Positions 18,573 to 28,800 of a stretch of DNA of 64,000 nucleotides are shown here, piece after piece. The notes below the pieces were generated by a model. It saw only the letters and a program-made list of their open reading frames with translations, was not told the origin of the DNA and did no database searches. How positions within the stretch are numbered: position 1 is the stretch's first letter; the number at the start of each line of letters is the position of its first letter. Source of the DNA: Nostoc carneum NIES-2107 (GTDB lineage Bacteria > Cyanobacteriota > Cyanobacteriia > Cyanobacteriales > Nostocaceae); contig AP018180.1 of the NCBI GenBank assembly GCA_002368155.1, positions 6,938,561 through 7,002,560 of the forward strand. The letters run 5' to 3'. The translations under genes and the position numbers were made by a program.

Positions 18573-19280
18573 TTAATTCTGATGGGTACACGCCAGAGCG
18601 ATCGCACAATCACACATTGGCTGTTGAAGATTTTTAATTTCGTCAGATTCCTGTGTTTTTGGATATAATTTTTGCAACTTGACACGAGCATCATCATTTG
18701 TAAACCGCCAGGTAATAGTTGCTTTTTCTTGATTTCTTGTCTGCTCCCAAGCAGCGATTTCAGATTTTAAAATTTTCTGATTTGGGATGCGTCGATTTAA
18801 ACATTGGCGAGAAAGAACTGACAATTCAATTTCTGCCATATTCAACCAACTACCATGTTTAGGAGTATAATGAAACTCTAGTTTTTTCAAAATTCTTCTA
18901 GCTTCTTCGGGATGAAAAGCTTGGTATAAAGCAGATGGCGTATGAGTATTTAGGTTGTCCATAATAATCCTAATTAACTCAGCTTTTGGATAATGAATGT
19001 CTACCAAATCTTTCATACAATGAGCAAAATCTACCGCAGTTCTTCTATCTGTAACTTTAATGTGTCGCCAACCTTTTGTTGGTTCTATAAACGTGAATAA
19101 ATTACAATTGCCCAAGCGCTCATACTCGTAATCAACGCGTCTTGCTTGTCCTGGTTTTGCCGGTATGGGAACTTTTGTATCACCAAGTAATTGTACCGGA
19201 CGCTCGTCAAAACAAACTCTCGGACGTTTTGGATCATCTGTTTGAGCATATAAATCTAAGACATCTTCCATTCGCCACAC
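18573..19280 (-). CDS. IS630-family transposase, DDE catalytic part (second frame)
   Basis: 235 residues from an internal ATG, but the frame is open upstream to the A run at 19339-19346. Catalytic landmarks are CFDERP (first Asp), MDNLNTH (second Asp) and GSWLNMAEIE (Glu), the DDE triad of IS630/Tc1-type enzymes. The stop codon lies inside the left terminal repeat. Without a -1 shift onto this frame it lacks the DNA-binding domain. The fused product would be 395 residues. Confidence 0.85.
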   Translation of the reverse strand: MWRMEDVLDLYAQTDDPKRPRVCFDERPVQLLGDTKVPIPAKPGQARRVDYEYERLGNCNLFTFIEPTKGWRHIKVTDRRTAVDFAHCMKDLVDIHYPKAELIRIIMDNLNTHTPSALYQAFHPEEARRILKKLEFHYTPKHGSWLNMAEIELSVLSRQCLNRRIPNQKILKSEIAAWEQTRNQEKATITWRFTNDDARVKLQKLYPKTQESDEIKNLQQPMCDCAIALACTHQN

Positions 19281-19318
19281 GAACTCCGGACTGACTGTTG
19301 GAATACACCATTGCTCTA

Positions 19319-19759
19319 CTAGCCACGGCTTGATTTCGTTTTTTTTAAAGTTCGACGTACAGTTTCATCGCTAATATTATCTACAATTTCAAGTTGTACT
19401 AATTTATTAGCTAGTAATTCCATTGTCCAACATTCTCGCCCTGAAGGTGGATTACTACATGCGGTAGCAACTAAAAAAGCCTCTGCTGTCCCATTTAACT
19501 TTCTTACTTTACCTGGACGGGGTTTTTCATTTAAGGCTGACTCCAATCCTGACGATACAAATTTTTTCCGAATTCGCTCTATAGTTGCTACACTCACACC
19601 TATTATGTTGGCTATCTCTTCATCTTTATATCCAGCAGATGACATTAATAGTATCTGCACCCGTTTTAGTTTTCTTGCCTGAATTTTTCCTTTTTTAGTA
19701 ATTTGTTCAAGTTGTTCTTTATCCTCAATGGTTAAGTTGACTTGATGTTTGATAGCCAT
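19319..19759 (-). CDS. IS630-family transposase, N-terminal DNA-binding part (first frame)
   Basis: 146 residues with two helix-turn-helix units: GYKDEEIANIIGVSVATIERI (about 48-68) and a second winged part after the GKVRKLN segment. The frame stops shortly after TLKK at the A8 run (plus 19339-19346). A -1 slip there would continue KKNEIKPW into the catalytic frame, which is the expected family sequence. Either programmed frameshifting or a simple indel explains the split. Confidence 0.85.
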   Translation of the reverse strand: MAIKHQVNLTIEDKEQLEQITKKGKIQARKLKRVQILLMSSAGYKDEEIANIIGVSVATIERIRKKFVSSGLESALNEKPRPGKVRKLNGTAEAFLVATACSNPPSGRECWTMELLANKLVQLEIVDNISDETVRRTLKKTKSSRG

Positions 19760-19864
19760 GATGAATAAATTTTTATATCCAACTTACTAATGCCTTAATT
19801 ATCCAGCTTATACTAGTATACGATCGCTCTGGCGTGTACCCATCAGAATTAATGTGGTGGAGTA

Positions 19865-20018
19865 CTAGTAGTCTGGCAACTCAACTTTGCTGGGTGAAGA
19901 AACGAACCACGTTCGCGAAGCGTCTCGCAGAGAAGACACGAAGTACTCAAAGAAAGAGGAAAAGAAGAGAACTAGAAAATTTAATGCACCTAGCATAGTT
20001 CCCTTGTCAGACTACTAG
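19865..20018. mobile_element. MITE 1, abutting the IS630 element
   Basis: About 150 bp bounded by inverted ends CTAGTAGTCTGGCAA (19865-19879) and its near-exact complement (20004-20018, one mismatch). It has no ORF. It shares its left CTAG with the IS and its right CTAG with MITE 2. Its interior is related to MITE 2 (ACGAACC...GAAGTAC...CAAAG...AAGAG) plus an extra palindromic block around 19910-19935. Confidence 0.75.
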
Positions 20019-20135
20019 TGGTCTGTCCCATAAGTTCTGAGGAGTTGAGGAACGAACCGCAAAGGCGCGAAGTACACAAAGGAAGAGAAATGAAGAATGA
20101 GTTCACCCAGCAAAATTAATGGGACAGACCACTAG
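20015..20135. mobile_element. MITE 2, perfect 17-base inverted ends
   Basis: 121 bp with perfect inverted ends CTAGTGGTCTGTCCCAT (20015-20031 and 20119-20135). It is non-coding. It follows MITE 1 with a shared CTAG. A TA target and CTAG edges suggest mobilisation by an IS630-type transposase. Confidence 0.8.
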
Positions 20136-20204
20136 GCAACAATCCAGTATAGAAAATCCAGACCTAATGTTCTGACTATGAACTTAATACAAAATCAAAT
20201 AATG

Positions 20205-20280
20205 TTTGCGACACATCAATATATTCTATAGGGCAAGGCAGTGCCTTGCCCCTACAATCTGTCGCATTCTTTTTTCAGAT
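20205..20280. repeat. Dispersed repeat containing a GGGCAAGGC hairpin
   Basis: This block, with a perfect hairpin GGGCAAGGCA-GTGCCTTGCCC near its centre, recurs at 50822-50900 with only a few differences (shared segments GACACATCAATATATTCTA and TTGCCCCTAC). It is an intergenic dispersed element. The remainder of 20136-20412 holds no recognised gene. Confidence 0.8.
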
Positions 20281-20412
20281 TGGTAGAAGGATACTTAGGG
20301 ATTTCCAGAGAATAAATTATCTTAAGTTACTGACATTGAGATAATTTATTCTCTCCCTGCTCCCTGTTCCCTGCCAAAAAAGCGATAGTATATTGTTCTA
20401 GCTGAAAGTCAT

Positions 20413-20865
20413 TTATGTTGGCTGGACAACAACAGAATCGCCTTCTATTTTAGCTGTGTAAGTTTTGAGAGGTTTATCCGCAGGGCCTTCTACTACTTTG
20501 CCATCTGCTGCAAAGTCAGAACCATGACAAGGGCAAACAAACTCTTTGGCAGTTTCCTTCCAGGCGACTGTGCAACCTTTATGAGTACAGGTAGGGTTAA
20601 CAGCAATTAAATTTCCAGATTGAGATTTACCAACTACTAAGACAGGCCCAACTGGCGATTCTTTCAAAAGTAACTGACCAGTTTTATCTAATTCTGCAAC
20701 AGTTCCAACTTTTACCCCATTCCCAGATGTTGAAGATGTGGTTGCAGGTGTAGTTGCGGTTGTAGATGTCGTTGTTGTTTCGGAACTACAAGCTGCGATC
20801 GCAACAGGTAAAGAACTCGCTAGCCAACCTAAACCCACCCAATTAATAAAATCACGACGTTTCAT
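20413..20865 (-). CDS. Tat-type Rieske [2Fe-2S] lipoprotein
   Basis: 150 residues. The N-terminus MKRRDFINWVG carries twin arginines, followed by a hydrophobic stretch and a lipobox-like AAC (Cys26), so it is probably exported folded and lipid-anchored. A Thr/Ser-rich linker (about 28-50) precedes the Rieske domain. Cluster ligands are Cys94/His96 (CTHKGC) and Cys112/His115 (CPCHGS), with Cys99 and Cys114 placed for the usual disulphide. It is not PetC, which has a membrane anchor and is longer. It probably acts as a periplasmic or lumenal electron carrier or redox sensor. It lies downstream of the tpsA-tpsB pair, separated by STRR arrays. The second Rieske gene in the window (57.6 kb) is disrupted. 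Confidence 0.88.
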   Translation of the reverse strand: MKRRDFINWVGLGWLASSLPVAIAACSSETTTTSTTATTPATTSSTSGNGVKVGTVAELDKTGQLLLKESPVGPVLVVGKSQSGNLIAVNPTCTHKGCTVAWKETAKEFVCPCHGSDFAADGKVVEGPADKPLKTYTAKIEGDSVVVQPT

Positions 20866-20928
20866 AAGTACTGGAAGAATTACGTAAGTTTAACTAACAC
20901 AATAAAGTAAATCATTTGGTGGTGGGGG

Positions 20929-21004
20929 TTTGGTAATGGGTAATTGGTAATTGGTGTTTGTCTTTTATTCTCCCTCATCCCCAGTCCCCAATCCCCAATC
21001 CCCT
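20929..21004. repeat. STRR arrays between TpsB and Rieske genes
   Basis: Heptamers GGTAATT/GGTAATG and then CCCCAGT/CCCCAAT in two adjacent short arrays that reach the stop codon of the TpsB gene. Confidence 0.85.
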
Positions 21005-22734
21005 TAAAAGTTATATCCAAAACTAAAATAAAATCCATGATCTTGGGCATTATTACCGCGATCGCTTAAATCAACTAGGGGAAGTGCGTAGTCCAAGCGA
21101 CCGGATAAGTGGGGAATGGGTTCCCAAATTAACCCTAAGCCTAAACCTGCTAAAAAGGTTTGATTAGTTAGTTTGTTGGGATTGTCTGATTTGTTCCAGA
21201 CGGCACCTACATCGATAAATGGTGCTAATTGCATGGTAGGCTGCCCTGAGTTGTTATAGTCAACTACAATTCGGTCTTCTACAGATAAGCGAAAGCCATT
21301 GTCGCCAGAACGAGCATTTTGTCGATAGCCCCGCAGAGATTGCCCACCGCCAATAATAAACTGTTGCGAGGGTAGCAAGCTATCAGGAGTAAGTTGCAAG
21401 TCTAATTGGGCAATTAACAAGTTGTCTTTAGATAATCGCTGTACGCGCTGTACTTGGGTAAGCCAACTGAAAAACGGCCCATCTGGAATGGGGTCGGGGT
21501 TGGTAGTACTATCTAAGATATTTAAGCCGATATTGAATTGCGATCGCAGCGCCCAGGCCCCTTGTAAATCGCGCTTGAGATAATCTTGCCCAAATTTCAA
21601 TACTCTTGTGCGGCTGTTTCCTTCAGCATCGGGGCCAATACCAAAAGGTGTAGGTGTGTCGTTAAATAAGAATGTTTGACCATCTTGCCAAGCAAAGCCC
21701 AAAGATAAAGCAAATTCCTCACGGGGATTGCGAATTAATGGTTGGCGGTAACTAATTTCGTATAAGTTGGTATCACTGCTGATGCCAAAAACTTCAAACT
21801 CTGGGTCAGTAATTCTACTGTTACTTGGTGCAACCCGCAGTTGGATACTACCATTAATGGCATTTACAGGCAGGCGATATCTAAAATCAAAGGCATTGGA
21901 ACCGCCTGTAGTTGAGCGATAGTAGGAAGCGGTAATTTCATCACCATTGCCTGTCAGATTGCGGTTACTAATAAACCCACCAAAACGCTCAGACCCGACA
22001 CCAGGAGGTGAGTAATTATCTATACCAACAGAACCATAAAAAACAGGTGCCTCTTCAACACGTACTGTTAAAATACTTTGCCCTAATTCAGTTCCCTGTT
22101 TTAAATAAGCTTCTACGTTGCTAAATAGCGGATCGACTTTGAGTAAGCGCAGTTGGTCTTCTAATTTATCTTTGCTAAGAGGTGAAACAGTACCCAGTTG
22201 TAGCCGACTGCGAACATAGCTAGGATTAAGTTTTTCTATTCCTAGCACTTCGATTTTTTCCACCCCACCTTCAATTACCTGAATTTGTACAACACCGTTA
22301 TTTATTGTCTGCTCGGTGAGAATCGCCCTGGAGGTAATATATCCTCGGTTGAGATAAAGCTCAGAAATCTGATCTACAGCCCCCTGAAGTTCCGTTAAAG
22401 TTACAGAACGGTCTTCTAGGGGTTTAGTAATGGTAGCAATTTCTTCGGGGCTGAAAACGGTGCTACCGATAACTTCTATTTTGCGAACCGAAATATTGAC
22501 AGCCGAATCTGCTGGTGTGGGTGTTGGGGGTGGCGGGTTAGGTAGAGTCGGCTGCTGTTCATTTGTTGGTAAAGGTTGAGGCGTAGGCGGAGATTGGGGA
22601 AAGCGATCAATATTCGGGTTCGGTTGAGGCGGTACTTGCATTGGGGCTGTTTGGGCGATCGCAAATGAACTCGTAAATAATGCCAAGCTAGCCAAGAAGA
22701 CCGACAACCAAAACCGATGAAATATAAAATACAT
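21004..22734 (-). CDS. TpsB outer-membrane transporter (ShlB/FhaC family)
   Basis: 576 residues. It has a signal peptide (about 1-27), a Pro/Gln-rich linker (about 30-75), then POTRA domains: VNISVRKIEVIGSTVF and a second POTRA around GVEKIEVLGI. The 16-strand barrel carries the family hallmarks GGGQSLRGYRQNARSGDNGF (the VRGY-type loop) and ends with FYFSFGYNF, a terminal-Phe outer-membrane signature. It secretes the TpsA protein encoded just upstream on the same strand (137-base gap). The order exoprotein then transporter is seen in many cyanobacterial two-partner systems. Confidence 0.92.
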   Translation of the reverse strand: MYFIFHRFWLSVFLASLALFTSSFAIAQTAPMQVPPQPNPNIDRFPQSPPTPQPLPTNEQQPTLPNPPPPTPTPADSAVNISVRKIEVIGSTVFSPEEIATITKPLEDRSVTLTELQGAVDQISELYLNRGYITSRAILTEQTINNGVVQIQVIEGGVEKIEVLGIEKLNPSYVRSRLQLGTVSPLSKDKLEDQLRLLKVDPLFSNVEAYLKQGTELGQSILTVRVEEAPVFYGSVGIDNYSPPGVGSERFGGFISNRNLTGNGDEITASYYRSTTGGSNAFDFRYRLPVNAINGSIQLRVAPSNSRITDPEFEVFGISSDTNLYEISYRQPLIRNPREEFALSLGFAWQDGQTFLFNDTPTPFGIGPDAEGNSRTRVLKFGQDYLKRDLQGAWALRSQFNIGLNILDSTTNPDPIPDGPFFSWLTQVQRVQRLSKDNLLIAQLDLQLTPDSLLPSQQFIIGGGQSLRGYRQNARSGDNGFRLSVEDRIVVDYNNSGQPTMQLAPFIDVGAVWNKSDNPNKLTNQTFLAGLGLGLIWEPIPHLSGRLDYALPLVDLSDRGNNAQDHGFYFSFGYNF

Positions 22735-22871
22735 AAAAATAAATAAGTATGAATCTTAAAGGATGAAGTATAAATTACTGCTTATAAAATTGCTAGAAGC
22801 TTTATGATGGGTGATTAAATTTAGATGTGTTTTAGTTAGTGAGTCACATTTCACACTTCAGCCTTCAGCCT

Positions 22872-25800
22872 TTACCAAGGGTTACCAATGAGTGTAAAAG
22901 CTGACCAGTAATATGGATGCCGTAATTCTTGGTTACCGAGTTCGACAAGAATGGGTGGTAGAGTCACACTCACATTAGAAGTTTTGAGTTTCCCGTCTTG
23001 CAAGCGGACTTGACCTTTAATCATGGCGATTTGCGCTTGGCGGAGTGCTTCGGCTTTGATGGGGGCTTTTTTTAATTGTTCGTAGAATTCACTCATTAAT
23101 CCCAAAGTCCCTTCATCGGACACGTACCACAAACTCGCTAGTGCTGTTCTCACACCAGCTTGTACAGCAAAACCCGCAAAGCCTAACTCGGCCTCTTTAT
23201 CTCCGATCGCAGTACGACAGGAACTTAAAACCACTAACTGCACTGGGGGATTGTTCCAGCCAAGTTTTCGCAGCTGATCCATTTTTAATTGGCTATCCCA
23301 CATCTGAATGTAAGAATTACCGCGATCGCCTGGCTCAAATTCTGCGTGAGTAGCTAGGTGAATAATGCCGAAGGGTTTTTGCTGACGTTGCTTTTGCAGA
23401 TTTGTCAGCGTAAAGCTTTCGTTTAAAAAGAAACTACCTTGCCATAACCGGGAAGTAATAGTTACCAATTCTGTGGGAACTGCTGGTAAAGGATTTTGGT
23501 TGCGGAATTCCGATGCACCCATACCCAAAACCTCAGCCTTTTTGATGTCCACAAATTTGGTATCAGTCAGGCTGAGACTGGGCATTAAACCGACGCTATA
23601 GCTTTCTACCAAATACTTTTGTCCATCATAAAGAGCCGCAACAGGAAGCGATCGCAATCCTGCATCCATGATGAATGCAATATTATTAACCTTGCGTGCT
23701 TGCAGTTCAGGTTCTAAGGGTGTAATCAGCCATTCATACAATTTTTTAGCTGGATCTTTATAGCTGTTATTGCGTGAACTCTTGGTAATATCCTTAATAA
23801 AAGTTTGGGCTGTACCTATAACTTGCGATCGCGTCACAGGTAATACCTTACGAATTGGTAAACCTTGGGCAGTCACTATTAGCAATTCCAAGCGATCATT
23901 TGGGGATGGTTGAATTTTTGCTTTGTTCTGCTTGAGTGTAATCGCAGGTGAAACGCTGGTAGGGATGAAATTGACATAAATTAGTGCAGGTTGAATACCT
24001 GTGGCATCACTAATTTGTTGCAGAATATTACGGGCTGTGTTGGGGGCTTCAAGATTAGGTTTAGCTTCTTCTCCCAAGTATTCTTTATACTCAGTAGTGT
24101 ATTCTTGCTCAATATTTGCTACAGCCGTATCAAGTACAACCTCTGGCGTGGAATTGATAGTTACTGGTATTTGTGTAGAGGGCGGTTTCTTCAGAACTTC
24201 TGGATTGGGCGTATCAATTGGAACTGTTGGTGTAGTTGGAACTTCAGAAGCAGCATTATTAGTCAAACTGAAGTTGGCAGGTGTAAGTGCGCCACTGTTA
24301 GCTGTAACTGTGTAATTACCTTCAACTGTATTGGCTGTGACTGGGATACTCACATTACCACTGCTATCAGTCGTCAGGCTGGTATTACCTGTGAAATTAG
24401 CAGTTGCGCCAGTTGTAGGTGCGTTGAAGGTGACATTGGCGTTAGCGATCGCATTCCCATATTGGTCTTGAACTCTTGCTTGTAGCGAATTAGTAAATGC
24501 AGTATTAACGATAGTAGTTTGTGGTGTGCCACCTGTAGCGATAATGGAGAAGGCAACATCAGGATTATTAATCAAACTAAAGTTAGCGGGTGTAAGTGCG
24601 CCACTATTTGCCGTGATGTTGTAGCTACCTGCAACGGTGTTGGCTGTGACTGGAATGCTGACATTCCCAGCGCTATCAGTGGTTAGGGTTGTATTTCCTG
24701 TGAAACCAGCAGTTGCACCTGATGTCGGTGCGTTGAAGGTTACAGTAGCGTTGGCGATCGCATTGCCGTATTGGTCTTGAACTCTTGCTTGTAGCGAATT
24801 AGTAAATGCAGTATTAACGATAGTAGTTTGCGGTGTCCCTCCTGTAGCGATAATCGCCGCTGCAATATCTGGGTTATTGGTCAAACTAAAGTTTGCAGGT
24901 GTGAGTGCGCCACTACTGGCTGTCACTGCATAGCTACCTGCAACAGTATTGGCTGTAACTGGAATGCTGACATTTCCAGCGCTATCAGTCGTCAGGTTTG
25001 TATTTCCAGTGAAACTAGCAGTTGCACCAGATGTCGGTGCGTTGAAGGTGACTGTAGCGTTGGCGATCGCATTACCATATTGGTCTTGAACTCTTGCTTG
25101 TAGCGGGTTCGTAAATGCAGTGTTGACGATAGTACTCTGTGGTGTCCCACCTGTGGCGATAATGGAGAAGGCAACATCAGGATTATTAATCAAACTGAAA
25201 CTTGCAGGTGTGAGTGCGCCGCTATTGGCTGTCACTGCGTAGCCACCTGCAACAGTGTTAGCGGTGACTGGAATACTTACATTCCCAGCACTATCAGTTG
25301 TCAGAGTTGTATTTCCAGTGAAACTAGCTGTTGCGCCTGTTGTGGGTGCGTTGAAAGTGACAGTGGCGTTTGCGATCGCATTACCGTATTGGTCTTGGAC
25401 TTTTGCTTGTAGCGGATTAGTAAATGCAGTATTGACGATAGTAGTTTGCGGTGTCCCACCTGTGGCGATTATGGAGAAGGCAACATCAGGATTATTGGTC
25501 AAACTGAAACTGACGGGTGTAAGTACGCCACTACTGGCTGTAACTGCATAGCTACCTGCAACGGTGTTGGCTGTGACTGGAATGCTGACATTACCAGCAC
25601 TATCGGTAATGAGAATTGTATTTCCAGTAAAGTTGGCAGATGCACCAGTTGTAGGGGCTGTAAAATTAACTGTTATTCCTGGAATTGGTTGATTAAAACC
25701 ATTTTCTGTAACTGTTGCCTGCAAAGGGGTTGAAAAGGGATTGTTTGCGATCGCACTTTTTCCAGATCCAGCAGTAGCGCTGAGAGTATAACCGACCAAT

Positions 25801-28800
25801 TCAAATGCACCAATATCTGGTGTTGTGTCTTGAGGTCGGCTAATACCACGTTGATCGGTGGTGATGTTAGTATCAGCAATTCCCGCATTGATAGCAGGAC
25901 TACCTGGTAGCAGGGCGAATGTCTGCGTAGAACCTCCATAGTTGCCCAAAACAGAGAGTAGAGGATTAATTGGTGTAACGGCTGTACCCACCTGATTACC
26001 GTTTACGCCGTTGCTGATACCTGTTGTACCAGTACCGTCACCAATGAGGTTGTTGCTACTACTCCCAAGCAGAACCCCAGAAACATCAGGATTTTGGGAA
26101 CTAGTGTTACCTGCAACAATAGTGTTCTTCAGGGCTGTTGGCGAACGAGATTCGATCAAGATACCACCACCGTCGGTTGCCGAATTACCGCTGAGGGTAC
26201 TGTTATTGACATTTAGTGTGTCAAGGGAGTTGTAAATGCCGCCACCATTGCCGTTAATCGCAGAATTGCTACCAAAGGTGCTGTTGTTGACATATAACGA
26301 GACACCATCATTGTTGTAAATACCACCACCATTGATTGCTGAATTAGCATTGAAGGTGCTGTTGTTGACAGCTAGCACATTTATAAAGACACCCTCGTTG
26401 TAAATGCCGCCACCGCGGCCGTTACTAGCTAAATTACCGCTGAAGGTACTATTATTGACATTTCCTGTAGTATCGTAGTTGTAAATGCCACCACCATTGC
26501 CGTTAGTCGCTGAATTGCCAATGAAGTTGCTGTTGTTGAAATCCAACCTGCCTCCATTGAAACCATCGTTGTAAATACCTCCACCATCGATTGCTGAATT
26601 ACCGATGAAGGTGCTGTTATTGACATCCAACCCGCTTTGATTGTCACTGATGTTGTAAATACCTCCACCGCCGCCGTCACTAGCTAAATTACCGCTAAAA
26701 GTACTGTTATTGACATTCAGTGTGCTATAAGAGCTGTAAATGCCGCCACCATTGCCGTCGGTTGCCAAATTGCTATTGAAGGTGCTGTTGTTGACATTCA
26801 GTGTGCCATATTCGCTGTATATAGCGCCGCCATTGCCACCAGCTTCTACATCAAATGCTGTCGAATTACCAGTAAAGGTAACATTGTTCACATTCAGCGT
26901 ACCAACAGAGAAATAAGGATTACCACCGAAATAAGCAATACCACCGCCATCACTACCAAAACCTCTACCGTTAATAATTGCCAAGTTATTGATGGTGACT
27001 GTCCCCTCACTGGCAATGCCAAATAATTGGTTAGTATTAAGACCATTAAGTATGGTATTACTTGCCCCAGCACCATTTATTGTCAACGTTTTTTCAATAA
27101 TGATGACTGTGTTACCTGTGTAAGTGCCTGCACCTAAGTTAATGATGCTATTTCCTGCTACTGTACCAATTGAGTCAATTGCATTTTGAATTGAATCAGT
27201 AGATGCATCGCTCAGTGGGTTCACCTGATTGAGATTAAACGTTAAGTTACCCGTACTAGATAAATTAATAGTTGCTTCATCGGGATTGAAAAATTGCCTA
27301 CCCGTAAGGGTTAGAGATGCAGTTCCATCACCAGTCTGGTTAATACTGTCCGTTAGCGTAATATCACCATTACCTCCTGTACCACTGGAAGTTGTGATGG
27401 TGACATCTGTGCCATTATCTAAGACAGTTGCAATAGTTAACGGATCGATATCACTGTTATTGGCTGGATCAAACAGTCCCCCTGATGGTGTTCCACTACC
27501 ACCAGTAACGATATTGATATCGGTTGGATCTAGTAACCAAGTACCTGGTTGTCCTTTAGCAGCACTAGCATCGACTTTGCTACCAGTAACATTCAGGGAA
27601 AGTTTTCCTGAGGTTTCGACTAAGCCGCCATTACCTGCGATCGCACCTCCTCTCGCTGTAATATTGCCAAAGAAGCGAGTAGTATCATCTGCCCAGACAA
27701 TTACTTTACCGCCGTTACCATTACCCCAAGCATCAGCCGCGATCGCACTATCGCTACTAACAAATGTATGGGTTGCATTGGGAACAGTTCCTTTACCTTG
27801 GTAATCTCCACCGATTAAGACGGTACCACCATTACTACCAGAAGCATTGAGATTGGCATTCAATAGGGCAACGCGATCGCCTAAAATATTAATCTGCGGT
27901 ATATTATTAGACTCTTGGGAATTACTAACAGATATTTTTCCGCTAACAACAGTTGTACCAACATCTGTAGGAATTGCTGTATTGGTACTAATTAGCTTTA
28001 CTACACCATTTTCTACAGTCACACCCGTAACTTTTTTAACGTTTCCCCCAGTTAATAGTGATGGTAGCGATCGCGGTGAAAATGGTTGTGGGTTAATTTG
28101 GGTTTTTGTCTCTACAGGTAAATCCAAACTCAACAAACTATTGCTGGGAGTTACCCGCACAACTTTCTCGGTGGGGACTGCCATAATTGTGACGTTACCA
28201 TCAGGTGCGGTAAGGGTGCCTGTATTTAGCACCATTCCACCCAGTAACATTAAGCTTTGTGCTTCACCCACAGCCAAATTCCCAGCGTTGAAGATACTTC
28301 CTCCCAGGCTGGTGGTAAAGGCAAATCCTGTAGGATTACCAATTAAATTAGCGTAATTATTGGCACCAATCGCATTAAACCATTGGTTATTACCAAACCC
28401 AATCCCATTGGCAGTTGTGGCTGTAAACGCAGCCGGGACATTTAAACTCGCACCAGAACCAAATATAATCCCCGCAGGGTTCATTAAATATAAATTAGAA
28501 TTGCCACCTGTAACTTGAATTAATCCGTTAATTAATGAAGCATTGTTACCTGTGACACGCCCTAAAATATTTTGAATTGATGGTTGCGAAAGAAAGTTAG
28601 CTGTTTGATTTGCATCTAGCCCAAATTGAGAGAAACTGTGAAATAGATTAGTGCGATCGCTACTCAAACTACCACCGCTAATATCAATCTTGTTGCCTTC
28701 GGTAGTAATTACACTTCCAGTTCCATCATTAGCTGGAGTGATTGATTGGGCTTTGACAAGTGGAGAAAATAGCCCAAAAATCATTGCTAAAGTTGCTAGC

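Larger units (their letters stand above)
18558..19867 (-). mobile_element. IS630-family insertion sequence with long perfect terminal inverted repeats
   Basis: Positions 18557-18604 and 19821-19868 are perfect inverted copies over 48 bases, including a CTAG at each outer edge. With the TA of CTAG counted as target duplication (18558-18559, 19866-19867), the element is 18560-19865, 1306 bp. IS630 is known to insert at CTAG and duplicate TA. The element encodes a two-frame transposase. Both ends being identical indicates a recent, possibly active copy. Confidence 0.9.

Noticed and set aside
23991-28356. Several long frames on the plus strand across the exoprotein gene (for example 27229-27804 and 27847-28356)
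   Set aside because: They are antisense shadows of the repetitive 1998-residue coding sequence; content is low-complexity and without a family match.
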